Shown here piece after piece: positions 10,667 to 20,567 of a DNA stretch of 64,000 nucleotides. Below the pieces are notes generated by a model. It was not told where the DNA came from. It made no database searches and saw only the letters and a program-made list of their open reading frames with translations. The first letter of the stretch is position 1. Every line of letters starts with the position of its first letter. Location: NCBI GenBank assembly GCA_903995115.1, contig LR877164.1, forward strand, positions 186,001-250,000. Direction: 5' to 3'. The position numbers and the translations under genes are program-made. The stretch comes from Angomonas deanei. Taxonomy: Eukaryota; Euglenozoa; Kinetoplastea; Trypanosomatida; Trypanosomatidae.

Positions 10667-11611
10667 ATGATTTCTTTGTATGAAATATTAGGACTTCTGC
10701 TGGCAGCCGCATTGTTCGTTGCCACCACCGCCTCGCTTCTCCCATTCCACGCACCGACGTACATCACAGACAGTCTTCAGGTTTTTGCCACTGCGTTGAC
10801 AGGTCATCTTCTCCTGCGTCGGCTGCGGACGTTGAGTCTCTCCGCCTACGGTGCGGTGCGGTTGGTGAATTTTTTGTCGCTCCTGTTGATGGTGGCGCAG
10901 GGGGGTTTACAACTCTATGTGTTGGTGAAAACAGTGGGATGGTGGTGTGCGTTGCTTCTCCTTTCCGACGTGGCAGTATGGGTATTGTCTGTTCTCTCTT
11001 TTTGGTACGCCTCCCTCCGTCATTGGGATGTGGTGTATGTTGTCACGCAGTTTATAAAAATGTATTTGATGTGGCATCACGAAAGGAGTACCGGGTCCCT
11101 CCCAGCAACAGCACAAGACCTTTTTTCGGTCGCCCACCTCCTCACTATCCCTATTGTCTTCCTCAGCATTGTGAAAAGTAGCCGTAACGACAACCGTATC
11201 AAGTGGGTTGGACTGTTGGTGTACTTTCTTCACTTTATAGATGTCACTAGTTTAATCAAAGACGGTCGGGAAAAGATGACGCATCACACCTTTTTGGAGG
11301 GTTTCCTGTTTTTGCTCTTCGCGACAATGGGCTACCTCACCTGTCATCTTTATTTGTTCAATCTATTTGCGTCGGTAAAGCCAATGACACGAGGAAACAC
11401 ATCTCTACCGTCGGCGTCACCGGAAATGACGCCGGCCGAGATCTCGTCCACCAATCTGGAGTATTATCTGTTGTGGAATATCTCCTTTATTGACCTCCCA
11501 TTTCTGTCCCTCCGCATCGTGCAAGTGGTGATGCTAGGGGAGGAAATGAATCTGCTCTTGTTGAAAAATATCATTTTTATTGTTGTGGCCGCGATACTGT
11601 TTAGTCTCTGA
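10667..11611 (+). CDS. Multi-pass membrane protein, unknown function
   Basis: A 314-residue protein with about eight hydrophobic segments spread over its length and short polar loops. The last segments follow a conserved-looking WNISFIDLPFLSLRIVQVV stretch. That arrangement faintly recalls the TMEM26 family, but I cannot establish it. There is no cleavable-looking signal beyond the first hydrophobic segment. The ATG at 10667 is chosen because upstream extension would need a GTG start. A pyrimidine tract ending near 10600 is a plausible splice acceptor. Function is unknown. Confidence 0.75.
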   Translation: MISLYEILGLLLAAALFVATTASLLPFHAPTYITDSLQVFATALTGHLLLRRLRTLSLSAYGAVRLVNFLSLLLMVAQGGLQLYVLVKTVGWWCALLLLSDVAVWVLSVLSFWYASLRHWDVVYVVTQFIKMYLMWHHERSTGSLPATAQDLFSVAHLLTIPIVFLSIVKSSRNDNRIKWVGLLVYFLHFIDVTSLIKDGREKMTHHTFLEGFLFLLFATMGYLTCHLYLFNLFASVKPMTRGNTSLPSASPEMTPAEISSTNLEYYLLWNISFIDLPFLSLRIVQVVMLGEEMNLLLLKNIIFIVVAAILFSL

Positions 11612-11797
11612 ATGACGAAAAAGGAGAATGGCTGTATATGTATGAATGGAGAGGAGCAAATGTTGTATTGTCTTTTCTAGTCTTTATTTGTTGTGTGTTT
11701 ATGCTTTCGTCTCCTCCCTCTTTCTTTTTTAAAGTATTGCTTTTATCGCTATTATAGCTTCCTTTATTGTTACTATTACTATTACTATTATTGTACA

Positions 11798-12589
11798 ATG
11801 ACCAACCGTCGTTGTAAAATCGCTATTTGCGTGGTATTAGTGCTCCTCTGTGTCGTGACGCTCAGCGCCACTGCCGACAGCTTCACGGCGGAGAAGGAAA
11901 AGCAAATCTCAAAAGGCACCACAGAAGAGCAAAAGCGGTTTTGGCAGCTGGAAATTCAAAGACTGCGCCACGGGGAGATGAGCCGGGCTCTGGATAACCT
12001 GTTGGACGCTCAGCGGAAACTACAGCAGGCGAAGAAAAGCGAGGGGTTCTTTTACACAAAAAAGGAGGACAAGGCCACTATCAAATTATTAGATGAGGAG
12101 TACAACAGAGCCCTTATTTCTGTGGAACACCTGAAACAGCGGGAGTCGATGATGCTCAGCAAGTTGAAACCCTTGTATGGCATTGTCTCCAGGGAGTTTG
12201 TGCAGGAACAGAAACGATCCATTAAAGACTCTATTCAGTTCGCCAAAGACGTCAGTTACGATAACGCGTTTTACTCTTCTCTTTTCAACATTGGTGACGC
12301 TGAATCGATTACGGACGTGATTGCCGGATTTTTTATTCAGTGGGTTTTTAACTATATTTTGGTGTATCCGTTTGCCGTTCTGTATTATGCCTTCTGGACT
12401 GCCCCGCGAAGTGTGTATGCCTACAGTTCCGGAATCACCGATATCGTGCCTGGTGTGGTCGCTTATGTGGTGAGTGTGGCGGTTATGTGTGCCCCGCTTG
12501 TGGTATTGCTGGGTGGTATGTACCTGGTGAAACGCAAGTACGATGTCGACCTCAGAACAGGACGAGCCGGCCGCCGCAGATACTATTGA
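11798..12589 (+). CDS. Secretory-pathway membrane protein with coiled coil, unknown function
   Basis: A 263-residue protein. It has an N-terminal signal peptide or anchor (CKIAICVVLVLLCVVTLSA, residues about 6-24), then a charged helical region with heptad-like Leu/Lys/Glu spacing (about 30-125) likely to form a coiled coil. Two hydrophobic segments follow near 180-205 and 225-245, and a basic tail ends GRAGRRRYY. The coiled coil is predicted to face the lumen or exterior. Upstream, 11740-11797 is a run of TTACTA repeats immediately before the ATG. No family is recognised. Confidence 0.75.
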   Translation: MTNRRCKIAICVVLVLLCVVTLSATADSFTAEKEKQISKGTTEEQKRFWQLEIQRLRHGEMSRALDNLLDAQRKLQQAKKSEGFFYTKKEDKATIKLLDEEYNRALISVEHLKQRESMMLSKLKPLYGIVSREFVQEQKRSIKDSIQFAKDVSYDNAFYSSLFNIGDAESITDVIAGFFIQWVFNYILVYPFAVLYYAFWTAPRSVYAYSSGITDIVPGVVAYVVSVAVMCAPLVVLLGGMYLVKRKYDVDLRTGRAGRRRYY

Positions 12590-12791
12590 CACAAGCATCT
12601 GTCAATATTATTACTAAAATTATTATTATATCATTATGATTTTTTTTTTTTTCCTGTGCTTTCATCGTTGTGTTATCGTGGTTGTAGTATTCGTGTTTCT
12701 TTCCTCTCGTATCTCTATTTTTGTTGTTTCCGTCACCTCTTTTTATCCTTCCCCATACTGCCAAGAAAGAATAAAGGTTTAAAAGAGCGAA

Positions 12792-15700
12792 ATGCCCGAC
12801 CGGAGTGTCTCCTCCGAGTTAAACATACCGACTACCATTTATGAAACCCTTCGGCCGCACCAGATCGAAGCTTTGGAATTTCTGTGGGAAAAGTTGGTTA
12901 CCAAAGGTATTTGTACAACGGACTACTTGAACAATGCGGCGAAATTAGCCTCCACCGAGGTGTTCGGCGCCATCTTGGGGCACTCTATGGGATTAGGAAA
13001 AACGCTGACCACTTTGACATTTTTGATCCTCGTACAAGACTACGTTCGTCGTTGTTCGTCAAGTAGAGCGGACGGCCCGTCCGACGTCTGTCCCAATCTG
13101 AGAGTACTTGTGGTAGCACCCCGTAGCATCGTGGAGCACTGGCAGGAGTCTGCCGTGGACTGGTTGACGCCCGCGTTCCTCGGGGACAGCAGCCCACCAC
13201 CGCTCTTCGTGCCAGCCCTCTCACCCGACACCCAATCGATTTTAATAAATTTTTACATGCAAGGTGGATTGTTAGCTTTGGGCTATGAAGAGTATGTTCG
13301 TCTTGTGCAATCGGCTCGTGAACAACCCACTATTTTGGATTGTAAGCCAGTGCGATCTATGCTGGCGGAGTGTGGCTTCAAGAAGGACTACATGTATAGC
13401 AACTATACACTCCGTAATATAGCCGGTAAGGATTTTACCGACAAGGTGTGTACGATCGAGATATTGGAAGACGCCGATATTGTCGTGTTGGATGAGGCGC
13501 ATCGTTTGAGACGAGCCACCTCCAAGTCGGTGCAAAATCTTTCCTATCACCTGCGCCGAGTTCCTATTCGGCTGGCACTTACCGGCACACCGCTTCAGAA
13601 TCACTTGCAGGACTATAATGTGATGTTATCGGTTGTGACGGGGTCCACCGTCAATGCACGACAATTTTCCACTCTGTTTGTCAAACCGATTCAGAAGGGT
13701 CAGAGCGTGGATGCCTCGTACCATCAGTTTCTCGAAATGCAAAAGTGTGTGGCATCGATGCGGCAATATTTTGGTAAATTTGTTCACTATTGTGGTCCAA
13801 AGGTGCTGGAGGAGTACCTGCCACCGCGTATGGAGTACGTATTTTTCGTTGAGCTTTCACCCGAACAGGAGGCGCGCTACAAGAAGATACTGGAGGAAGT
13901 CCCCAGAACGACAAAGGATGGGTTGGCGTTAGTGATCCATCACAACCTCTCCCACGTTTGTCTCCATCCGTATTTGTGCAGAAGCGACGCGTCCTCGTAC
14001 ACCCAGGTTGGCGGCGGGGGTTCCCCACGACTGCCCAACGATGGTTTAGACGATGATCCGACCGCTTTCGATGCGCCGGACGTGGAAGTGGAAAACACCA
14101 TCACCTCCATTGAGGATATTGCCCTGTCACCAAAGTTACACTTTGCGCTACAGTTGACGCAGCACATTACGAAAGTACGTGGCGAAAAGGTGGTCATTTT
14201 TTCGCATTACATTTCGCATCTAGTGTTGGTGAAAGAACTGCTTTGTCAATTTTATCAGATCGACAGTGCCATTTTCTCCGGATCTTTATCCCCCTCCGAC
14301 CGCGGGGCGCTGATCCGCCGGTTTAAGGAGAGTGGCAGTTTGAAAGTTTTGCTCTGCTCCGTGCGGGCAGGCGGTGTGGGGATCGACCTGTGCGCCGCCA
14401 ACCACTGTATCCTGCTGGATGTGAGCTGGAACCCCACGGACGACGCACAAGCCACTTACCGTATCTACCGTTTTGGTCAGAAAAAAACGGTTTATGTCTA
14501 TCGTCTTGCGTGCACGGGGACGACCGAGCACGTGGTGTTCTCGTACTCCCTTCAAAAAACGTGGCTACACCGGAAGATTGAAGATGTGATGGACCCCACT
14601 CGTCACCAGCAGCACATGGTGAAGAATTATTTCATCTACCCAGCAAGAATTCCCATCCCCGGGGCAAAAGACATTGCGGATCGGTCGGCGAGAAGAATCA
14701 GTATCCTGCACGAGTGCAATCTAGCCTGTCCGCCGGTCGCCGAACTGATGGAGAATGAACAGGAGTTTGCCTCGCGCATTTCGCACCTTGTGGAGCATTC
14801 TTTTCTGTTGGTAGACAACGAAGAGGAGGTGGTAAGGGAGATTGGCGAACGGTTTCAAATGCAGCGACGTAGGTCTACTCTTTTGTCCTCATCCATGAAG
14901 GTCAACGAACCGCCGGCCGCTTACGTTGTTCACCTGCCCGGTCGCAGCGGCACAGCCACTTCAGATCGTCGTCCCGAGTCGCGCCTTGAAAAGGCAGTGA
15001 TCGCCGCCGTGGATCACTTGGTCTCCTTTTTAAGCAACGACATTGACGACGCACCCACCGCGATTAGTAAAATGTTTCTGCTGGCCTCGCCAGAAGCGTA
15101 CGAAGAACAGTTGGAGAAGTGTTTCCTGAAGGCGTTTCAGGACCACATGAAAGTATTGTACGAATCGAAGATAAACACTCCTGCCTACAGCTATATAAAA
15201 TCGCTGTTGAGCACCAAGTTGTCCCGTCCGCTGTTATCCGTTCTACAAACGTCCCCCTTTGATCTGTTGGACTACTATGAGCCCTACGAAGAGACGTATA
15301 TCGCGACCGAGTTGGGTTGCGTGCGTCCGCTCGTGATTCACACCCTCGTAGAGGGGGTTAAATCCCTCTTTACCGGGGAGCGTTACCGTGGTCATCAAGC
15401 GGAGCTGGACATGCTAAACAATTGTTTTGAGAACGATCAAGAAGAGGTCACTTCCTTGGATGAAAAACTGAAACAAGCCCGTGAAAACATAGAGCGATGC
15501 TACGATTTAATGTGGCCGCAGTACGAGGACTTTACGCTTCCCACCATACCGTTTCGTGTGGATGAAGAATTGGAGGCGACCAAGCAGTGCTTTCTCGATA
15601 GTGGACGCTGTAACGGCGTGTTCAGCATTCACGACGTGTCGGAAGTGTTGGGGATCAAGTTGTACGAGAACGAAGAAGCTCTGTCGGCAATGTGCAAAAG

Positions 15701-15923
15701 GTGCAGCTCGTCGGAGCTGAAGCGGGTCAGCGATTCCGCCTTCTCTTGTCCCAGGTGCTTTTATAATTTGGAATCCGAAATCCGCCTGAACACGCAACTT
15801 CTACACCGGGCGACATTATACCAATTGTCGACGGTTCACCGGAAACTAGCCCTGCTGGATGTCGAAAGGACTTTTTCCTCCCCTCCAAAATGGGCGGATT
15901 CTGTCTATGATCTTCTTTTCTAG
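12792..15923 (+). CDS. SNF2-family ATPase, ATRX/ARIP4-like
   Basis: A DNA-translocating chromatin-remodelling ATPase, expected in the nucleus. Motif I GHSMGLGKT is at 63-71, the DEAH box at 234-237, LTGTPLQNH at about 263, and motifs V and VI as SVRAGGVGIDL and YRIYRFGQ near 530-563. The RFGQ and YVYRL ending fits the ATRX/RAD54-like branch of Snf2. After the helicase core come an acidic and helical region and a Cys-pair zinc ribbon (CKRC then CPRC, about residues 968-988). The frame ends at 15923 after YDLLF, but coding character continues in the next frame, so the true C-terminus is probably further on. This is not JBP2, since no J-type oxygenase domain precedes it. Confidence 0.88.
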   Translation: MPDRSVSSELNIPTTIYETLRPHQIEALEFLWEKLVTKGICTTDYLNNAAKLASTEVFGAILGHSMGLGKTLTTLTFLILVQDYVRRCSSSRADGPSDVCPNLRVLVVAPRSIVEHWQESAVDWLTPAFLGDSSPPPLFVPALSPDTQSILINFYMQGGLLALGYEEYVRLVQSAREQPTILDCKPVRSMLAECGFKKDYMYSNYTLRNIAGKDFTDKVCTIEILEDADIVVLDEAHRLRRATSKSVQNLSYHLRRVPIRLALTGTPLQNHLQDYNVMLSVVTGSTVNARQFSTLFVKPIQKGQSVDASYHQFLEMQKCVASMRQYFGKFVHYCGPKVLEEYLPPRMEYVFFVELSPEQEARYKKILEEVPRTTKDGLALVIHHNLSHVCLHPYLCRSDASSYTQVGGGGSPRLPNDGLDDDPTAFDAPDVEVENTITSIEDIALSPKLHFALQLTQHITKVRGEKVVIFSHYISHLVLVKELLCQFYQIDSAIFSGSLSPSDRGALIRRFKESGSLKVLLCSVRAGGVGIDLCAANHCILLDVSWNPTDDAQATYRIYRFGQKKTVYVYRLACTGTTEHVVFSYSLQKTWLHRKIEDVMDPTRHQQHMVKNYFIYPARIPIPGAKDIADRSARRISILHECNLACPPVAELMENEQEFASRISHLVEHSFLLVDNEEEVVREIGERFQMQRRRSTLLSSSMKVNEPPAAYVVHLPGRSGTATSDRRPESRLEKAVIAAVDHLVSFLSNDIDDAPTAISKMFLLASPEAYEEQLEKCFLKAFQDHMKVLYESKINTPAYSYIKSLLSTKLSRPLLSVLQTSPFDLLDYYEPYEETYIATELGCVRPLVIHTLVEGVKSLFTGERYRGHQAELDMLNNCFENDQEEVTSLDEKLKQARENIERCYDLMWPQYEDFTLPTIPFRVDEELEATKQCFLDSGRCNGVFSIHDVSEVLGIKLYENEEALSAMCKRCSSSELKRVSDSAFSCPRCFYNLESEIRLNTQLLHRATLYQLSTVHRKLALLDVERTFSSPPKWADSVYDLLF

Positions 15924-16794
15924 TTGTAGACAGTTGCACAACAAAGATGTATTTCCCCTTGTCGAGAACTTGTTCGAAAACGGGGTGAGCACCTTGCTGA
16001 GCGAATTCCCGGAGCACACTGTCAACACATTAGCCGTCCAGTCTGGCGCAGGCCTCGATATGGAATTGGTGTCCAGACTTCTTGTGGCGAACGCACATGA
16101 GGTGTGGGTGTCCCTTCTGAGAAACTGTCTGAAGAAAGACATTACGGACGCTTACCGACAGCGGGTGGCGTCGCGGTCTCTGGCCACACTTTCTGGAATG
16201 CCAATGATGCAAATCATACTGGCCCTTTGCTCGCTTCTGTCACACGAGAATGTGGAGGTGGTATCGGAACTTCTTCACTCAGAATCCGCCGCGCTAATTC
16301 CGCTGCGCAGCTTGACAGATTGTCTTGTCAACTACCTGTATCTGGAAAAGCTGTTGGTCCACATCAAAGCGCATCCAGCGAGGGAAGATTCGACTTCAAG
16401 CACTCCCTCTTCTTACTCCGACGACGAAGAGGAGCCTGATTCTGGAACCGCGGACCCCACTCGAGTTCCTGTGAAACGACCTCGATCTTTGTCGAGCGAC
16501 GAAGTGAGTAGCTTTCACCTCCAATCGGCCGACTCCAGGAGTGTCCCCGCGTCGCCCTTGTCGACGGCCAGTTTCTCCAGCTTTGGAGAACTGAGCAGCG
16601 AGGAGGTGGGGCGCGGCCCGCCGGCGGAGCCCAAAGACACGGCCCGCGAAATGCGTGGGCAGAGAGTTGTCTTGTACTGGACGTCATTCGGAGAGGTGTA
16701 CGGCACCGACGCGGTTCTGTCCTCCCCCTGCGGCGAGGGAGCAACTCTCAGCTTGCGGTCTCGGCTTGGAGAAGTTAGGCTCCCACAACTGTAG
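15924..16794 (+). CDS. Probable C-terminal continuation of the SNF2 gene in a shifted frame
   Basis: From just after the stop at 15923 an open frame, one base forward, gives well-formed protein: an alpha-helical block beginning SSCRQLHNKDVFPLVEN, then a Ser/Glu-rich acidic linker. Removing one T from the run at 15916-15919 would join it to the upstream frame. No pyrimidine tract and AG separate the two, arguing against an independent gene. Past 16750 the sequence appears to change frame again (LGLEKLGSHNCSPKSVL on another frame up to about 16900), and further fragments reach about 16985. It may be a sequencing problem near the GC-rich island or true decay of the 3' end. Confidence 0.55.
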
Positions 16795-16989
16795 TCCCAA
16801 GTCCGTCCTGGAGTGCGTGGAGTTATTCATCCGGAACGCAACGGCGCTTTCTCAAAAGGTGCGGTTAATAATTCCACAGCCAGGGAAGCAGTTTTATTAG
16901 GGACGCGAATTGCGCACGAGGGCAGCGGACTCCAAAAAAAAATTGGCCATTGTTTGTTTCACTCCCGACGCAACCCTGCGCGGCTAAGC

Positions 16990-19900
16990 CCCTCTCTCCT
17001 CCCGTTTTTCCATAGGTTTTTCCCCTAGATGGTGGCGGAAGGGATAGGGAACTCGACATAGGTTTGCCCCTAGTGGGCGAGGGAATAGGCTCTCTGGCCG
17101 AGGGGCGGCCGTCCCCCAAAAAAGCCAAGCTGGACCGCCGCGGCGAGGAACCGTCGCAAGGAGGCGCACCGCTACCAAATTAAAGCGGCGGGCGGATAAG
17201 GACGGACCGCTCGACAAGTTCTACGCCTGGACGCCGGGAAAACGAAAAGGGGAGGGACCGCCCGGCCGGTGGCGCCAAAAGCGGGGACGCCGCAAGAGAA
17301 AACGGTGGGGTTTTAGGGAGATAAAATGAAAGGAGGGGGCGGGGACAACAGCGACCAAGAACCGGTTGTCCGGGGTCGGAGGCCCCTGCCCACCCCCCAA
17401 TTGCCCGCCAGGTCCGAAACGAGCGGCTACCCGCAGCCGGGGGGCCGAAACCGACAGAGGAAAAAGGCCAACCAGCGGGCGCCAGCCAACGCCAAACCAC
17501 CTCCACGTTCCGCGAAAGGTGGAACCACACCCCACACAAAACCGCCGAAAAGAAAACCGCGTATCGGGGATCTCCTGTCGACCTCGGAGATACCGGCTAA
17601 CGCGTTCGGGGGAAACAGCGAAACTGAAGGAACGGGAGCGCGCTCCCCGAAGCCAAACCCATCAAATTCCACCCGCGTAGCTTGGCACGAGCGGGGAACA
17701 GGGGAACCGGACGGCGCCAGGGGAGGTCCCACCCCCAAAACAGGTTAGGCCAACCCGGCCGCCGCCGGGCCAAACGGACCCAGCGCGGCCGCGCGCACGC
17801 CCCCGCCACCGCCCCGCGTCGAAAAGACACATTGTTTGGAGGGCAACCGGCCCCCAACGAGACACCCAAAACCCAGCGAGCTTACTAAAGCGAGGGACGG
17901 GTTCCGACCACCGAGCGCATGCCGAACAAGAAGCAGCGGGGCCGCAAGTTGGTTCCGCCGACGCCGGAGGACCCGCCCTGACTTCCCGGACCCCGCGTTG
18001 GCGGCGGTTTGCGGATTTTTCGGCGTGTTTCAAGGCCCCGGGCGCCGCCCACCCCCCTCCTTTCGCGCGTCAAAGGGGGCGTTTTGGCCGGTGACACCGC
18101 GGCGCCTTTTCGGGGACGGGGGGTCCCGCAGCCCACCGCGGCCCGTTTCGCCAGACGTCCCCGGGGTTGAAACTCCGTGGGGGGTTGGGCGGTTTCCCCC
18201 CCACCGCCCAAAGGGCTCTTAACGGGGCGGGCCGCTGGTGTCCGCTTGGCCCTTTGCGGGATGGGGTGCCCGCCCCCGGCCGGCCGGCCCCCCGTCGTGT
18301 CCCGGATGGAAGATTCCTCCCTTCGGGGGGAGAGCGGTCGCCCGCCGGTTGCCCACCGCCCGCCGCGGTGCCTTCTCGGCGGCCCGCTAAAGACTGAGGG
18401 GAAAAAGATGTTGGGTAGGCTTTGGGCGCGTTTTCCCCTGGCGTTGGCTGACGCTTCTCCCCTGGATCGTTTTGTGCTTTAAACAATGCTTTTGGGGCTG
18501 TATGCCCTCGGCGACGAACGGGCATGACGTGTGTCCCCCTCCCCCCCACCAGGGTGCCCTGATTTAGGTGGACATAAACCAACTTTTTTTTCATGGGTTT
18601 CTCGAGAAGAAGGGAAGGAGGAGTGTGTGGTGAACTTAAAGCTGTTTCCCAAAGAGCTGGGCTTTGTATTTTTTCTCTATTCCCCCGTTTTGTCATAAGG
18701 CGTTGGTTTTTGGTACCTCTATAACGTTTTTTGAAAACCGCCCCGCCCGCCCCCATCCCCGCCACAACAGGGGTCCACGGGATTCTTGTGAAATCCCATG
18801 GAATTGTAAAAATATGCGTACTTAGTTAAGGAAAGGATGTTGGGGTAAAAATGTGTAGTCAGGAGTTAAACAGAGTTTATTTTATCATTTGTTCGCGAGT
18901 TTTTGAGATGGGAAAAGTTAAAATTCATTCTTGCTCTCTCTCTCTCTTTCTTTTTGTAAGTATAGTTTTTTAATGTTGTTAGTAAAGTTTGTAAGTTTCT
19001 TTTGTTTTTCGGTAAAGCTACAAATCATTAATAATTTAATGTCAGCAACTGTAAAAACAAAAACCACCCCACCAAAACCTTTAACGCTACGCTTCCAGCG
19101 GGGAGGTTTCTTTGGAGGTCTTGGAAAGCGGGTCTGGCATATCGTTGGCGCCCCAATTCGAACTCTAGCAAGCGAATGATTGCCCCCCGGCGTCACCTCA
19201 CTCACGCTTCCTCCTGGGACGTAAATTCGCCCCCCTCTACCATCTACGAAGCTAGGTGTAAAGGATAAAGCTTATTCAAGTTTTAAAACCGCCCCACCCG
19301 TATCCTTCCCTTTGGCCGCGGGGCCTTCGGGGCGGGGGGATGCCAAAACGGGTCGTCAGGAAACCCTTTCCCCTCAAGTAAACCGAAAGAAGAAGTTGGT
19401 AATTTTGGGAAGAACATTATTTTCCCCCCCGGGGATGTGAAACTGAACAGGGCGGACGAAATACCATCCGCTCTCCCCTCCGTTTCCTTCTTTCCGTTTC
19501 GTGAGAGTCCAATGTCCGCTTTCTTTTTGGTGCTGGCTTTGCTGTGGTCTGGGTGTTTTTCTCCGTGACCCCGTGGGTTGTTCTTTGTTCCCCATGCGGC
19601 GGAAAGGGGGCTCGTTGCTTTGCGCCCGCCCATCTTTTTCTCCCTAGGGGCGGGTTCGCCTTCGCGGGCGGCCTGTCCGGCTGTGTTGTTCCACTCCGCA
19701 GGTATTCTATGGGTTCGGTCGGCTGTTCCAGAAGGGGCACCCGGCCCGCGGCTTTTCGTCTTTCGCTCCCCTCCCCGGCCCGTGAGTGGCGGGAGGCTTT
19801 CCCCTTTCCGGCGTGGCGCCGTTTTGCGGCGGTCTTCGGGAAGAAGTGTTGTCCTTTCCTGCCTCCGCCGCCGAGGCCGTCCGATCGTGGCTTCGCTGCC

Positions 19901-20450
19901 CCTGTCAGGAAATTTTCTCCTTTTCCGCACGCTTGCGGATGAGGCCGCGAACGGGGCGGTTTGCTCATTGCGCGTTGTTTTCTGTTGTTTGTTGGGGCGC
20001 TCTTTTTCCTTTCGGCTTATGGGGGAGCTTGGATTTTTCTCAAGCGGGACGCAAGGCTTTGGCCCTGCCCCCTCTGGTTTTAAGGCCTTTTCCGTTTGGG
20101 GCCGCAGCAGTGGTCCCCGCCAGGTGGGTTGTCCGCTGGGTTAAGGTTGAGGACGAAACCCCTTCCCCCGCGGTCGGTGCGACCCATGCCGGCCGTCCCA
20201 CCGCCCGCTTGGGTCTTTTTTTGTAAAGGCGTCCGCCCTTTGCCTCCGGCGTCCCCCCCGGCCCAAAGGCCCGGCGGGGGTGTTGCGGGGGCGCGTCTTT
20301 CTTCTTGCCCTTAAGCCGCCCGTCCTACCGGACGCCCGGCGTCAGGGTGCGGCTGGGCGCCGGCCGAGGGTTCTCGCGTCGGCGCGGGGGCGCGGGCTGC
20401 CGCGCTTATTTTTTCCCCCGGTTTTCGGGGCTGAGCTTGTATGCTACGGG
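16990..20450 (+). other. GC-rich island without a recognisable gene
   Basis: Two GC-rich blocks (about 17,000-18,480 and 19,280-20,450) flank a less GC-rich centre. In the left block the + strand is strongly depleted in T (for example 19 A to 4 T in 17461-17520). In the right block it is strongly depleted in A (29 T to 3 A in 19981-20040). The many long open frames on the T-poor strand of each block are what T-poverty alone gives, since all stop codons need T; none resembles a known protein and none is kept. Short similar motifs recur: CATAGGTTT with CCCCTAG at 17011 and 17057, and AAAACCGCCCC at about 18735 and 19286. No tRNA, rRNA or transposon is recognised. Confidence 0.6.
18780..19270 (+). 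other. AT-richer centre of the GC island
   Basis: About 490 bases of mostly AT-rich sequence between the two GC-rich blocks, with a CT-repeat stretch near 18935-18950 and T-rich stretches after it. It contains no supported gene. It lies close to where the A/T asymmetry changes sign. Confidence 0.5.
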
Positions 20451-20511
20451 AAAGTAAAATAGCCTCATTTATGGTGAGAAGTTTCAGCGTAAAATTGCTT
20501 TTTCCATCCGT

Positions 20512-20554
20512 GCTCTTTTATTTTATTTTTCCTTTTCCTTTTATTCTGACATAG
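20512..20554 (+). promoter_or_regulatory. Strong polypyrimidine tract and AG before the desaturase
   Basis: A long T/C tract (20512-20546) ends in ACATAG (AG at 20553-20554), only 13 bases before the ATG at 20568. This is a textbook kinetoplastid trans-splice acceptor with a very short 5' leader. Confidence 0.65.
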
Positions 20555-20567
20555 TTAAACATCAGGA

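Noticed and set aside
19140-19180. Possible tRNA T-loop (TTCGAA) near the island centre
   Set aside because: The flanking five-base stems do not pair on either strand and no anticodon arm or acceptor stem is present.
17326-20462. Many 60-230 residue open frames on both strands of the GC island
   Set aside because: They lie on the T-poor strand of each block, where stop codons are rare by composition. Their proteins are Pro/Gly/Arg/Lys-rich with no recognisable domain, and frames overlap heavily.
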